NCBI RefSeq assembly: GCF_014174515.1 | Contig: NZ_JACJUG010000002.1 | Span: 186,001-250,000, forward strand | DNA length: 64,000 bases | Origin: Mitsuaria sp. WAJ17 | GTDB taxonomy: Bacteria; Pseudomonadota; Gammaproteobacteria; Burkholderiales; Burkholderiaceae_C | Direction: 5' to 3' | In this document: one piece after another, positions 34,482 through 44,630 of the stretch | Layout: each line of letters starts with the position of its first letter | Position numbering within the stretch: position 1 is the first letter of the stretch | Program-made: the position numbers and the translations under genes | Notes under the pieces: generated by a model | Database searches by the model: none | Told to the model about the DNA's origin: nothing | What the model saw: the letters and a program-made list of their open reading frames with translations, nothing else

Positions 34482-35009
34482 TCAGGGCTGCTCGGGCGGC
34501 AGCTTGCTGATCTGCACGCTGACGATCTTCCATGTGCCCTGGCGTTTGACGTAGATGTCGATGTAGCGGTAGTGGGTCTTGAAGGGCTTGCCGTCGTAGC
34601 GCCCGGTCATGCGGGTGCGGCCGCTGAGCAGGGCCACGTCGCCATAGAGGCGGATGTCGATGTCCTCGACCTTGTAGGGATCGATCTGGAGCTTGGGGTC
34701 CAGCAGGCCCTCGAGGAAGCTGGCGCGGTCCTCGACATTGCCCTGGCCGTCGATCTGGCGGAAGTCCTCGGCCATGTTGTTGGCGATGTCCTCGCGGTGG
34801 CGGGCCACGATGGCCTGATCCCAGCGATCGGCCTGGGCCTGCAGCTGGGCCCGGGTCTGGGCCTCGGCGGCCTGGGCCTGGCTGGCAGCGGCGGCGGAGG
34901 CGGCCAGCGGGGCCGAGGGCGCCAGCGTCTGCGTCTGGGGTTGGCACGCTGTCAGCAGCGCCAACGCCAGGGCGGTCAGAAGCACAGATGCGGGGCGCGT
35001 CAGGCGCAT
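34482..35009 (-). CDS. NTF2-like (SnoaL/DUF4440) lipoprotein
   Basis: A 175-residue protein with a lipobox signal peptide (LLTALALALLTAC), an Ala/Gln-rich linker, and an NTF2-like cone domain: WDQAIVARHREDIANNMAEDF, then DIDIRLYGDVALLSGRTRM and YRYIDIYVKRQGTWKIVS. Such domains bind small ligands or act as isomerase-like scaffolds; no active site can be assigned. Start at the ATG at 35009; the frame is open upstream but the signal peptide fixes the start. Confidence 0.78.
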   Translation of the reverse strand: MRLTRPASVLLTALALALLTACQPQTQTLAPSAPLAASAAAASQAQAAEAQTRAQLQAQADRWDQAIVARHREDIANNMAEDFRQIDGQGNVEDRASFLEGLLDPKLQIDPYKVEDIDIRLYGDVALLSGRTRMTGRYDGKPFKTHYRYIDIYVKRQGTWKIVSVQISKLPPEQP

Positions 35010-35146
35010 GGTTAGTCCTCGAAGTGAAGGGCGCAGCATAACGCCAGCTTGACGTGCCATGGTGTGCAACACCTGCTGGTGGGTGATGCGGGGTGGGCCT
35101 CGCTATGATCCCCGCATTCAAGCGCACCCTCTCCAGGAATCCTCCC

Positions 35147-35614
35147 ATGTCGTCCACCGCGTCAACCGTTCAGATCCATCTGGGCCATGCCCCCTTCACG
35201 CTGGGCGCCAGCCGCGAGCAGCTGCGAGCCGCGGCCGGCACGCCCGATTCGCTGGAGGCCCTGCCGGCCGAGGACGGGCAGGAGGCGATGGAATTCTGGT
35301 ACTACGCAGAGCAGGGCGTTGGCGCCTCCTTCTTCGAGGCCGACGGCTGGCGCCTGGGCGAGCTGGAGTTTTCCGACGGGCGCTGGACCTTGGGCGAGGA
35401 AGCCGTGATCGGCTGCCCGGTGGACCGCCTGTCCGGCCTGGTCAAGGGCCTGAAGCTGGGCCGCCTCAAGGGTGCGCAGGCCGTGGAGGGCGGCGGGCGC
35501 TGCCATGAATGCCCGGACGCCGGCGTGGCCTTCTGGGAAGCTGGCGGCGTGATCGCCAGCTTCAGCATCTTCCCCGCCTACGAGGACGATGGGGAGACGG
35601 TCCGCTGGCCATGA
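35147..35614 (+). CDS. Protein of unknown function
   Basis: A 155-residue, acidic, soluble protein without signal peptide or membrane segment. It contains LGASREQLRAAAGTPDSLE near the start and WYYAEQGVGASFFEADGWRL in the middle, and ends in ETVRWP. The SREQLRAAAG segment resembles the start of immunity-like or SMI1-like small proteins, but I cannot assign it. Weak AGGA ribosome site before the ATG at 35147. It ends against the 102-bp tandem repeat region. Confidence 0.65.
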   Translation: MSSTASTVQIHLGHAPFTLGASREQLRAAAGTPDSLEALPAEDGQEAMEFWYYAEQGVGASFFEADGWRLGELEFSDGRWTLGEEAVIGCPVDRLSGLVKGLKLGRLKGAQAVEGGGRCHECPDAGVAFWEAGGVIASFSIFPAYEDDGETVRWP

Positions 35615-35683
35615 TGATGTGAGCCCCTCGCCCGGGCTTGCCGCGCTGGACGCGGGCAAGTCCGGGCGGTCCCCCGGGGGGAC

Positions 35684-35718
35684 GGCCAAGAAGGCGGCTT
35701 TGAGCCGCCTTCTTGGCC
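35684..35718. repeat. Perfect 16-bp inverted repeat (hairpin)
   Basis: GGCCAAGAAGGCGGCT and its exact reverse complement separated by TTG. It lies between two convergent genes and just before the 102-bp tandem units, with which it shares the core GGCGGC-TTGAGCCGCC. It can form a very stable hairpin in RNA of either strand. Confidence 0.9.
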
Positions 35719-35753
35719 ACATGGGCCGGCTTGGGGCGGCCCAGCGCTCGGCC

Positions 35754-36037
35754 CCTTGGGGCTGGCGCCCCTTGCCCCCGCCTGGATGGCGTTGACGGCG
35801 GCGTTGAGCCGCCATCAACGCCAAGGGGCGGCTTGCGGTGGCGCTGTGCTGGGTGCCTTGGGGCTGGCGCCCCTTGCCCCCGGCTGGATGGCGTTGACGG
35901 CAGCGTTGAGCCGCCATCAACGCCAGGGGGCGGCTTGCGGTGGCGCTGCGCTGGGTGCCTTGGGGCTGGCGCCCCTTGCCCCCGGCTGGATGGCGTTGAC
36001 GGCAGCGTTGAGCCGCCATCAACGCCAGGGGGCGGCA
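35754..36037. repeat. Three tandem 102-bp units (third partial), each with two hairpins
   Basis: Units start at 35754, 35856 and 35958 (period exactly 102 bp); the third breaks off after about 80 bp. Each unit contains a GGGGC-TGGC-GCCCC hairpin and a longer one with arms TGGCGTTGA and TCAACGCCA enclosing a GGC/GCC core. Copies differ at only a few positions (for example GGCGGC versus GGCAGC). They fill the space between a plus-strand gene ending at 35614 and a minus-strand gene ending at 36054. Open frames cross the repeats on both strands, but these are artefacts of a 102-base (34-codon) period. Likely REP/BIME-like or bidirectional termination DNA. Confidence 0.92.
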
Positions 36038-36053
36038 GGGGGCCTCCGACAGG

Positions 36054-36965
36054 TCAGATCAGGCCCGGCCACTGTGCCGCATGGGGGGCGAAGCGGTCGA
36101 GCAGGGCTTGCTGCAGCCCTGGCGGCAGTGGCCCCTTGGCAATGGCGGCGAGGTTGCGCTTGAGATTGTCCAGCCGCCGGGTGCCGGCGATGACGCTGTC
36201 TACGCCGGGAAGCCAGGCCGCAAAGCGCAGGGCCAGCTCGTCCGGGGTCAGGTCTTGCGCGAGTTCCGCCAGCCGCATCGCTTGCCAGCGGTCCCAGTAC
36301 CGGCCTTCGGCGAAGTCGTCGGGCCGCTGTGCATGCCGCCAGATGGCGCCGGCCAGCGGCCTCTTGGCGATGACGCCGACGCCCCTTGCGCCTGCCTGCG
36401 CCAGGCGTTGGGGCACGGCGCCCTGGTCGCAGACGCTCACCGAGATCTGCACGGCGCCGAACACGTCCTCGGCCAGGGAAAAGTCCAGCTCGGCGTTCTC
36501 GCCGGAGTAGGCTGCCACGCGGATCTTGCCGGCGCGGCGGCAGTCGTCCAGGGCGCGGATGACCTCGCCACGCAGCAGGGTCTCCAGCGGGCAGGAGTGC
36601 AGGTGGGCGATGTCGAGCACGTCGGTGCGCATGAGGCGCAGGGCGCGCTCCACGCCCTGCACAATGCAGTCGTAGGTCCAGTCGGGCACACCTTCCACAC
36701 CATAGCCCAGCTTGGTGGAGAGCAGGAACTCCGAACGCCGATGAGCCAGGTGGCGGCCGATGCGTTCCTCTGACAAACCATAGGAACGCGCGGTGTCGAT
36801 CAGCGTCACGCCCAGGTCCAGCACGGCGTTGAGCAGGGCGCCGGCCTCGGCCTCACTGCTGCGATCGTCGTTGAGGTGCATGGCGCCGAAGCCCAGGGCG
36901 CTGGTCTGCAGGCCGCTGCGGCCGAAGGGGCGCAACAAGGAAGGGGCGGTCGGCAAGGGACTCAT
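36054..36965 (-). CDS. Aldo/keto reductase
   Basis: A 303-residue (beta/alpha)8 oxidoreductase. The catalytic tetrad can be placed at Asp57 and Tyr62 (IDTARSYG), Lys85 (STKLGYG) and His123 (AHLHSC). The NADP-binding end GVDSVIAGTRRLDNL is also present. It reduces aldehydes or ketones, possibly sugars. It is the last gene of the maltose/amylase operon: its ATG overlaps the amylase stop by four bases. An exact 15-bp repeat word lies at 36244-36258 and encodes AQDLTP. Its role in glucan use is not known; removal of reducing-end aldehydes or of reactive carbonyls is conceivable. Confidence 0.87.
   Translation of the reverse strand: MSPLPTAPSLLRPFGRSGLQTSALGFGAMHLNDDRSSEAEAGALLNAVLDLGVTLIDTARSYGLSEERIGRHLAHRRSEFLLSTKLGYGVEGVPDWTYDCIVQGVERALRLMRTDVLDIAHLHSCPLETLLRGEVIRALDDCRRAGKIRVAAYSGENAELDFSLAEDVFGAVQISVSVCDQGAVPQRLAQAGARGVGVIAKRPLAGAIWRHAQRPDDFAEGRYWDRWQAMRLAELAQDLTPDELALRFAAWLPGVDSVIAGTRRLDNLKRNLAAIAKGPLPPGLQQALLDRFAPHAAQWPGLI
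36244..36258 (+). repeat. Dispersed 15-bp word, copy 5
   Basis: Exact copy inside the aldo/keto reductase gene (encoding AQDLTP on the minus strand). Confidence 0.85.
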
Positions 36966-39352
36966 TCGTTCAGGAGGATGCGCCCGCCCAGCGCGGGCAG
37001 GGTCAGGGTCAGGCGGCCTTGCACGGCCTGGAAGACTTCACCGCTGAGGGCGTCGCGCCAGCGGGTGGGCATCTCGTGGCTCAGCGGGACGCTGATACGG
37101 CTCGCCGCAGGGGCATTGCTGAGCACGGTCAGCACCTGCGCCTCGCCCAGGCGGCGTGGCAGGGCCAGGTGCTGCTTCGTGGCCAGCAGCGGTGCCTGGG
37201 GCAGGCCCTGGCGCAGCACGGCGTGGCGCTGACGCAGGGCAAGCAGGCGGCGCAAGTCGGCGTGCAGGCTTTCGTCCGGCTGGCCGCCCTGGTCGGCCCA
37301 AGGGTAGGGCGCGCGGTTGTAGGGATCCTCGCCGCCGCCTACACCGACCTCGTCGCCGTAGTAGACGCTGGGCGCGCCCGGCGCGCTCATCTGCAGCAGC
37401 CAGGCCAGGCGCAGGCGCTGACGGGCGAGGCGGCGCTGGGCGGCGCTGCTGTCGTCCCGCTCGCCCAGGGCGAAGAGGGCGCGGGGCTGGTCGTGGCTGG
37501 ACAACAGGTTCATGTTCGCCAGCAGCGACTGCGGCGGATAGGCCTCGCGCATCAGCTCCAGCTGCGCAGCAAGCCGCCGGGCATCGCCGCCGGCGGCGAA
37601 GTCCAGCGCGGCGCTGCGGAAGATGTAGTTCATCGTGCCGTCGAAGCTGTCGCCCAGGAAATACTTGCTGGCGTCGAACCAGGTCTCGGCAATGGTGATG
37701 GCGTCGGGCCGGTGCGCCTTGACCGCGCGGCGCCATTCTCGCCAGAAATCGTCCGGCACCCAGGGCGCCACGTCCATGCGCCAACCGGCGCCGCCGCGGT
37801 CCAGCCAGCGCTGCATCACGCCGCCGGGGCTGCCGTAGGCGAAGTCGCGGAAGGCGCGGCTGCGCTTGTCCAGCTCGGGCAGGTCGGTGACGCCTACCCA
37901 GCCCTTGAACTGCTTGTCGGGCGAGGACTGGCTGGCGTCGAAGCTGAACCAGCCGGCATAAGGCGAGTCCGGCTGGATGCGGCCAGCGCGGAAGGCTCCC
38001 TGGCTGTCGTAGCGGGCGAAGCGGTCGAAGTAGAGCGAGTCCGCGCCCACGTGGTTGAGCGAGGCGTCGGGCAACACGCGCAGGCCGCGTTTCGCGGCCT
38101 CGGCGCAGAGGCGTTCGAAGTCCGCGTTGCTGCCCAGTGCTGGGTCGACCTGGGTGTAGTCGGCCGTGTCGTACTTGTGATTGCTGGCCGCGCGGAAGAT
38201 GGGCGTGAGGTAGATCGTGTTGGCGCCCAGGGCCTTGATGTAGTCGAGCTTCTCGATGATGCCGGCGAGGTCCCCACCGAAGAAGTCGTTGTTGTAGACG
38301 CCATCGGAGCCGTCGCCGCTGCCGGGCTTGAAGGGCTTTTCGATCCAGCGGGCGTGGTGCTCCACCTCGTGATCCTGGTAGCGGTCCTGCACGCGGCCGC
38401 CGCCCGGGCGCGGGTCGTTGGCGGGGTCGCCGTTGCGGAAGCGCTCGGGGAAAATGGCGTAGTAGACGGCGTCCTGCGCCCAGGCGGGCACGGTGTAGTC
38501 GGCCGCATGGATGGTTTGCCTGTAGCGGCGGATGCGGCGCGTGTCAGAGGGCAGGCGCTCCACGACGGCCGGGCCCATGCTGCCCTTCTCGCGGGTCCAG
38601 GCCACCGTGTCCTTGTTGTTCTGCAGGGCGTAGCGGCCCTGGTCCGTCTCCAATTCGAACCAGTAGCCGAAGACGCCGATCTCGTCGAAGCGAACGGTCG
38701 CGGTGAAGCCCGTGCCCAGGCCCCGGCCTTCGGGTGTCATGGCGATGCGCTGCAGGGGCTCGTAGCTCAGCTGCTCCTGATTGGCGCTGAGCAGGCGCTT
38801 CTCCAGCACCAGGGTGGCGCGCAGCAGCCCGGGCCGGCTGCTGCCCAGGGAGAAGCGGATCTCCGTGCCCTGCGGCTGCGCACCGAAGGGCGACTTGGCG
38901 CCTTCGACGCGCGAGTCGAAGTGCGTGCTCAGCGCGGCCTCGTCCGTGATGCGGGCCGGCGGCGTGGGCTTGAAGCCGGGAGGCCGCAGCTCCAGCAGCG
39001 GCTGGCCCTGCGCGCCGAAGCGCAGGCGCAGGGTCTGGGCGCCGCGGAAACCCAGGCGGTAGTTGCCCACCACGGCGCCACCGCGCGCCAGGCGGCCCTG
39101 GGCGTCGCTGCCGAGGGTGCTGTCGGGGGTCCAGGCTTCGTCGGCGATCTTGAACTCCTGCCATCCCTCGGCCAGCAGGTTCAGGTAGTAGGCGTCGCAG
39201 CGGTACTCGAAGGCCTGCTCGTCCTGCGCGGCCCAGTTGTTGAGGCTGCCGCGCAAGTAGAGCTGCGTATCGCCGAAGGGCGCGGGCTGGCAGGGCTTGG
39301 CATGGGCGGCGGGCGCGAGCAGGGCCAGCGCTGCAAGGACAAGGGCCCTCAT
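36962..39352 (-). CDS. Exported GH13 alpha-amylase / neopullulanase-like enzyme
   Basis: A 796-residue secreted glycoside hydrolase. The signal peptide ([18 protein letters not shown]) is followed by about 330 residues of beta-sandwich N-terminal domains ([12 protein letters not shown], carbohydrate-binding-like), the GH13 barrel, and a C-terminal beta domain. Catalytic residues: Asp527 in GWRMDVAPW, Glu556 in IAETWFD and Asp621 in SSHDQPR. The region II motif reads DASLNHVG. The [20 protein letters not shown] pattern resembles cyclomaltodextrinase and neopullulanase subfamilies. It would trim maltodextrins in the periplasm or outside. It overlaps malG upstream and the aldo/keto reductase downstream by four bases each. 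A longer in-frame extension upstream of 39352 overlaps malG and is rejected. Confidence 0.9.
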   Translation of the reverse strand: MRALVLAALALLAPAAHAKPCQPAPFGDTQLYLRGSLNNWAAQDEQAFEYRCDAYYLNLLAEGWQEFKIADEAWTPDSTLGSDAQGRLARGGAVVGNYRLGFRGAQTLRLRFGAQGQPLLELRPPGFKPTPPARITDEAALSTHFDSRVEGAKSPFGAQPQGTEIRFSLGSSRPGLLRATLVLEKRLLSANQEQLSYEPLQRIAMTPEGRGLGTGFTATVRFDEIGVFGYWFELETDQGRYALQNNKDTVAWTREKGSMGPAVVERLPSDTRRIRRYRQTIHAADYTVPAWAQDAVYYAIFPERFRNGDPANDPRPGGGRVQDRYQDHEVEHHARWIEKPFKPGSGDGSDGVYNNDFFGGDLAGIIEKLDYIKALGANTIYLTPIFRAASNHKYDTADYTQVDPALGSNADFERLCAEAAKRGLRVLPDASLNHVGADSLYFDRFARYDSQGAFRAGRIQPDSPYAGWFSFDASQSSPDKQFKGWVGVTDLPELDKRSRAFRDFAYGSPGGVMQRWLDRGGAGWRMDVAPWVPDDFWREWRRAVKAHRPDAITIAETWFDASKYFLGDSFDGTMNYIFRSAALDFAAGGDARRLAAQLELMREAYPPQSLLANMNLLSSHDQPRALFALGERDDSSAAQRRLARQRLRLAWLLQMSAPGAPSVYYGDEVGVGGGEDPYNRAPYPWADQGGQPDESLHADLRRLLALRQRHAVLRQGLPQAPLLATKQHLALPRRLGEAQVLTVLSNAPAASRISVPLSHEMPTRWRDALSGEVFQAVQGRLTLTLPALGGRILLNE

Positions 39353-40239
39353 CCCTTCACGCCCCCGGCCGTCAGCCCGGAGACGATCCAGCGCTGCGCC
39401 AGCAGGAACACCAGGGTGATGGGCAGGCCCGAGAGCACGGCCGCGGCGGCGAAGTCGCCCCACAGGAAACGCTGGTCGTGCAGGAAGTACTTGGAGCCCA
39501 CGGCCAGGGTCAGGTTGCTCTCCTCGCGCAGCAGCACCGAGGCCACCGGGTACTCGATGATGGCGCCGATGAAGGCCAGCACGAAGCACACCATCAGGAT
39601 GGGCAGGGCCATGGGCAGCAGCACGCGGCTGAAGGCCTGCCAGGGGCTGGCGCCATCGACCTTGGCGTTCTCCTCGATCTCGGTCGGGATGGTCTCGAAG
39701 TAGCCCTTGATGGTCCAGACATGCGTGGCCACGCCGCCGAGATAGGCCAGCACCAGGCCCGCATGCGTCTCCAGGCCGAGCAGGGGCACCTGGCTGCCGA
39801 TGGCCTCGAAGATGGCGTAGATCGCCACCAGCGCCAGCACCGGCGGGAACATCTGCAGCAGCAGCATGCTGTTGAGCAGGCCGGCCTTGAAGGGGAACTT
39901 CAGCCGCGCGAAGGCATAGGCCGCCGTGGTGGAGATGCCCACGATGGCAAAGGCCGAGATCGTGGCCACCTTGATGGAATTCCACAGCCAGGTCAGCACC
40001 GGAAAGGGCGGCTGCACCAGCGCGCCATCAGCACCTTGGTAGGGAATGCCCAGCGCGAGCTTCCAGTGCTCCAGGCTGATCTCGGTGGGGATCAGGCTGC
40101 CGGTGGCGAAGTTGCCCGGCCGCAGCGAGATGGACACCACCGCCAGCAGCGGGAACAGCGTCAGCGCCAGGAAGGCCCACAGCAGGGCGTGGGCGGCGAA
40201 GGTGCGCCAGCGGGCTTGCTTGCCTCTAACGATGGCCAT
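39349..40239 (-). CDS. malG: Maltose/maltodextrin ABC transporter permease MalG
   Basis: A 296-residue permease of the MalFG family. It has an N-terminal helix ([21 protein letters not shown]), a further five or so membrane segments, and the EAA loop [20 protein letters not shown] that docks on MalK. The end [16 protein letters not shown] is the standard MalG tail that reaches into the MalK dimer and MalF. Ribosome site AGGAG before the ATG at 40239. It overlaps the amylase gene by four bases (ATGA) and is separated from malF by 132 bases carrying a structured repeat. Confidence 0.92.
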   Translation of the reverse strand: MAIVRGKQARWRTFAAHALLWAFLALTLFPLLAVVSISLRPGNFATGSLIPTEISLEHWKLALGIPYQGADGALVQPPFPVLTWLWNSIKVATISAFAIVGISTTAAYAFARLKFPFKAGLLNSMLLLQMFPPVLALVAIYAIFEAIGSQVPLLGLETHAGLVLAYLGGVATHVWTIKGYFETIPTEIEENAKVDGASPWQAFSRVLLPMALPILMVCFVLAFIGAIIEYPVASVLLREESNLTLAVGSKYFLHDQRFLWGDFAAAAVLSGLPITLVFLLAQRWIVSGLTAGGVKG

Positions 40240-40295
40240 GTCGGTTCTCCTGAGACGTTAAGTGCACGGCATGGACCGCATTGTGTTTCCCAGCG

Positions 40296-40360
40296 AAGGC
40301 CGAGGATCCGGCTTTGCCGGGCCTGCGGCCTTGCCCCCTTGAGGGGGCGCGCGAAGCGCG
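40296..40360. repeat. Intergenic structured element between malF and malG
   Basis: Three potential hairpins in a row. The first is an outer stem AAGGCCG/CGGCCTT (40296-40302 and 40326-40332) enclosing CCGGC-TTT-GCCGG. The second is CCCCCT-TG-AGGGGG (its A at 40342 starts the second arm, 40334-40347). The third is CGCGC-GAA-GCGCG (40348-40360). It sits in the only long gap (132 bp) of an otherwise overlapping operon. The CCCCTTGAGGGG plus GCGAAGCGC composition resembles hairpin repeats I have seen in other Burkholderiales genomes. It could protect the upstream malKEF mRNA or attenuate malG. Confidence 0.7.
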
Positions 40361-40371
40361 TACGGGGTGGA

Positions 40372-41979
40372 TCATGATTTCCGCATGAGGCGCAGGTTGA
40401 GCAGCGACATCGCCGCCACCAGGAAGAAGATCAGCGTGGAGATCGCCGCCGCCAGGCCGAAGTCCGAGCCCGAGTCGCGGAAGGCGATGCGGTAGGTGTA
40501 GGACACCAGGATGTCCGTCTGCCCCGCCGGCAGCTTGGTGGAGAGGAAGTCCGGCCGGCCGTCGGTCAGCAGGGCGATCAGCACGAAGTTGTTGAAGTTG
40601 AAGGCGAAGGCGCTGATCAGCAGGGGCGAGAGCGGCTTGATGATCAGCGGTGCGGTGATGCGCCAGAAGTTGGTCCAGGGCCCGGCGCCCACGATGGCCG
40701 AGGCCTCGTACAGGTCCGAGGGAATCGCCTTCAGCAGGCCCGAGCACAGGATCATGATGTAGGGGTAGCCCAGCCAGATGTTGACGATCAGCAGCATCAG
40801 CTTGGCCAGCATCGGGTCCGCGAACCAGGCGGGCTTGACGCCGAAGAGGGTGTCCAGGATGGCGTTGATCTCACCGAAGTTCTGGTTGAACAGACCCTTG
40901 AACACCAGAATGGAGATGAAGCCCGGCACCGCATAGGGCAGGAAGAGCAGGGTGCGGTAGGCCGTGCGGCCCTTCAGGTCTTCCCAGTTCAGCAGCACGG
41001 CCAGGAACATGCCGATGAAGGTCGCGCCCGCCACCGTGGCCAGGGAGAACAGCACGGTCCAGACGAAGATGCTCACGAAGGGGCCGCGGAACTCGGCGTC
41101 GAAGAGCATGCGGCTGTAGTTCTGCAGGCCCACCAGGACCTTGTAGCCGGGCTGGAGGATCTCGCCCGCTTCATTGCGGTAGTAGCCCAGCTTGGCGTCC
41201 GGGGCGTAGCGCACGCCGTCGGCCACTCGCAGCAGGCTGCCGTCCGCCTGCTCCACGTAGTGCGGCGCCACGGGGCCGTACTCGCGCAGGCCCAGGTAGC
41301 GCAGCTGCGCCTCGGGGCCGCTGCGGTCCGGCAGCAGCAGCTGCAGCTGGGCCAGGGCCTCGCGGTGCTCGACGAGATCGCGCAGGGGCAGGGCAGCCTG
41401 CAGCGGGCTTTGCAGGGGCAGGTGCTCGTCCTTGGCGGCCAGCATCGTGACCTTGAGCGGCTCGCGGGTCTTGCGCAGGGCCAGGGGGGACGAGACATAG
41501 CGCGGCTGTGTGGTGCCGGGCGTGCTCAGCACCACGCGGAACTCAGGGCCGTCGGCATGCAGGCTGAAGGCCATCACGCCGGACTCGATCACCTCATGCT
41601 GGTCCAGCAGGTAGGCCCGCACGCGGGCCTGGCTCAGCAGATGGGCCGAGGAGTAGTTGGTGAAGCCGATCTGCGCCGTGTAGACCAGCGGGAAGGCGAT
41701 GAACACCGCCATGCCGGCGACGCCGGGAAAGAGGTAGCGCCAGGCGAAGCCGGCCCGCAGGTAGATGTAGAAGGCCCCGCCGAACAGGGCCAGCGCCCCG
41801 GCCGCCCAGGCCGTCTGGCCGGCGGCGTAGATGGAGAAGACCAGGTACAGCGCGCCCAGCATCAGGGCGGCCACGACCGGCCAGCGCAGGGCAGAGACCA
41901 GACGCTCCCAGGCGGAGGGTGGCAGGGTGCCATAGGCCGCGGCGAGCGGAGAGGGGGAGGCAGCAGCGTTGACGTTCAT
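40372..41979 (-). CDS. malF: Maltose/maltodextrin ABC transporter permease MalF
   Basis: A 535-residue permease. Two to three N-terminal membrane helices lead to a periplasmic domain of about 200 residues (roughly 110-300, polar, with SSAHLLSQARVRAYLLDQ at its start), which matches the large P2 loop that contacts MalE in E. coli MalF. Then follow the membrane core and an EAA-like loop (LYEASAIVGAGPWTNFWRI). The polar end LLNLRLMRKS closes it. Length is close to E. coli MalF (514). Starts eight bases after malE. Confidence 0.92.
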   Translation of the reverse strand: MNVNAAASPSPLAAAYGTLPPSAWERLVSALRWPVVAALMLGALYLVFSIYAAGQTAWAAGALALFGGAFYIYLRAGFAWRYLFPGVAGMAVFIAFPLVYTAQIGFTNYSSAHLLSQARVRAYLLDQHEVIESGVMAFSLHADGPEFRVVLSTPGTTQPRYVSSPLALRKTREPLKVTMLAAKDEHLPLQSPLQAALPLRDLVEHREALAQLQLLLPDRSGPEAQLRYLGLREYGPVAPHYVEQADGSLLRVADGVRYAPDAKLGYYRNEAGEILQPGYKVLVGLQNYSRMLFDAEFRGPFVSIFVWTVLFSLATVAGATFIGMFLAVLLNWEDLKGRTAYRTLLFLPYAVPGFISILVFKGLFNQNFGEINAILDTLFGVKPAWFADPMLAKLMLLIVNIWLGYPYIMILCSGLLKAIPSDLYEASAIVGAGPWTNFWRITAPLIIKPLSPLLISAFAFNFNNFVLIALLTDGRPDFLSTKLPAGQTDILVSYTYRIAFRDSGSDFGLAAAISTLIFFLVAAMSLLNLRLMRKS

Positions 41980-41986
41980 GGGAGGC

Positions 41987-43158
41987 TCACTTCTTCAGCA
42001 GCATGCGGGCTGCGGCACCGTCGAGCGCATCCTTTGGGCTCTGCAGGCCGTTGCTGATGGCCTCCAGCGCGGCGTCCATCGCGGTCCAGAAACGGCCCAC
42101 CTCGGGGATGTTGGGAATGGGCTCGCCCAGGCGGGCGTTCTCCATGCTGGCCTTGATCAGCGGATTGACCGAGAGCTCGGCGTAGAAGGCCTTGTTGGCC
42201 GGCACGCCCAGGGGCACGTCGGCGTCCAGCACCTTCAGGGCCTCGGGGCGTAGCAGGTGCTGCTCCAGGAACTCCCGGGCCAGGTCCTTCTGGCGCGAGG
42301 GGGCGGAGATCATGCAGCCCAGCACGCCCACGAAGGGCTTGGAATACTGCCCCGGCTTCAGGCCCGGCACGGGCGCCACGCCGAAGTCGATGCGGGCGCG
42401 GCGGGCGTTGTCCCAGGCCCAGGGGCCGGAGATCATCATGGCCACCTCGCCGCGGGCGAAGCCGCTTTCCATCTCGGCGTAGTTGGCGCCCTTGGGCATG
42501 TGGCCCTCGCGCACGAGGCGGTTGATCATCTCGGCGCCGGCAAGGGCGCCTTCGTTGTTGACACCGACCTGCCCGGCATCGAAGTCGCCGCGCGCATCGC
42601 GGCCGTAGATCTGCCCGCCCGCGCCGGCCAGCACCTGCCAGCTGAAGAAGCTCTTGTTGTAGTGCCACAGGATGGCGCGCTTGCCCTGACCCTGCAGGCG
42701 GCGATCCAGCTGGATCACCTCCTCGAAGGTCTTGGGCGGCACGGGCACCAGGGCCTTGTTGTAGATGAGGCCGGTGGTCTCGATGGCAAGGGGATAGCCC
42801 CAGGTCCTGCCTTGATAGCTGAAGGCGCGCCAGGCGGTCTCCTCGATCTCCGAGCGCAACTGGGCCGAGGGGCGCAGCGGCGTCAGCAGACCGGCCTTGG
42901 CCCATTCGCCCACGCGGTCATGCGGCCAGCAGAAGATGTCCGGGCCCTTGCCGGCGCTGGCGGCCTGCTGGAACTTGTCGGTCGCGTCCACGGGGTGCTC
43001 CACGACCACCTTGACGCCCGAGACCTTCTCGAAGGCCTGGCCCACCTTCTGCAGGCCGTTGTAGGCCTTGTCGCCATTGATCCAGACCAGCAGGGTGGGC
43101 GGCGTGGCCGCCTGGGCCAGGCTGCCCGCGAGCAGGCTCAGCGTGATCAGCGCGGCCC

Positions 43159-43162
<4 letters not shown>
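41987..43162 (-). CDS. malE: Maltose/maltodextrin-binding protein MalE
   Basis: A 391-residue periplasmic binding protein: signal peptide MRAALITLSLLAGSLAQA, then LLVWINGDKAYNGLQKVGQ, DIFCWPHDRVGEWAKAGLL, ISGPWAWDNA and a C-terminal helical end. These match E. coli MalE almost strand by strand (WINGDKGYNGL, FWAHDRFGGYAQSGLL, INGPWAWSNI). It binds maltose and maltodextrins and hands them to MalFGK2. Its ATG overlaps the malK stop by four bases. Confidence 0.93.
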
Positions 43163-44277
<1,115 letters not shown>

Positions 44278-44422
44278 TTGTCTACCTCCGCCGGCCTGCG
44301 CGGGCAGGGCGGCTTGTCTCGCTCATGGGGTGGTCCGTGCAGGGCTAGGACCTCGTTTGTAGAGAATATACAGTTCAAAATGTAGTCTCACAACATGATG
44401 CACCCGAATTTCCAGTCCATCT

Positions 44423-44441
44423 GTTATTGAAAATCAACAAC
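44423..44441. promoter_or_regulatory. Second dyad in the mal/glg promoter region
   Basis: GTTATTGAAAATCAACAAC shows arms GTT-N-TTGA and TCAA-N-AAC around AAA. The pattern differs from the HexR-type sites, so another regulator may bind here. No binder can be named. Confidence 0.4.
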
Positions 44442-44467
44442 TTAAGCAATGTTGCGGGTTAACCCGA

Positions 44468-44482
44468 TGTAGTGAAACTACA
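44468..44482. promoter_or_regulatory. Strong candidate HexR-type operator in the mal/glg divergent promoter
   Basis: TGTAGTGAAACTACA is a perfect 6-bp inverted repeat with a 3-base spacer. It matches 14 of 15 positions of the HexR consensus TGTARTTWWAYTACA as I recall it. It lies 149 bases before glgP and 191 bases before malK. The likely binder is the glk-hexR fusion product encoded 20 kb away; this link is inferred. Confidence 0.6.
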
Positions 44483-44630
44483 CAAATTCAGCGAGCTGAG
44501 TGATACTTTCATCGTCGCGCTCACGGGGCTGGACTCTGTGGGCTGTGTGTCCGACGTGCCGCCGGGTCTCTTTCATGGGTCCGCGGCCGACCGCAGGGGC
44601 CGGTCCTGGCTGCCCCAGGGATGAATTCCT

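Larger units (their letters stand above)
44278..44630. promoter_or_regulatory. Divergent mal/glg promoter region with stacked palindromes
   Basis: A 353-base non-coding region between malK (minus) and glgP (plus). Its centre (44345-44490) is AT-rich and holds TGTAGAGAATATACA (44358-44372), TGTAGTCTCACAACA (44381-44395), a GTT-N-TTGA-AAA-TCAA-N-AAC dyad (44423-44441), the perfect palindrome GGGTTAACCC (44456-44465) and a near-perfect HexR-type site (44468-44482). This density of dyads argues for control of both operons by at least two factors. No coding sequence is visible. Confidence 0.75.

Noticed and set aside
35754..36037. CRISPR array
   Set aside because: Units are contiguous 102-bp tandem repeats without unique spacers, and no cas gene is near.
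35713..36510. Plus-strand frame encoding repeated GAGAPCPRLDGVDG segments
   Set aside because: Its repeats come from the 102-bp DNA units, whose length is a multiple of three; similar repeats appear on the other strand, and it runs into the aldo/keto reductase gene.
39353..39985. N-terminal extension of the amylase frame upstream of 39352
   Set aside because: Would overlap 630 bases of malG; the signal peptide and the four-base overlap fix the start at 39352.
44278..44630. Small RNA or leader peptide in the mal/glg region
   Set aside because: No convincing terminator, start codon with ribosome site, or structured RNA beyond protein-binding dyads.
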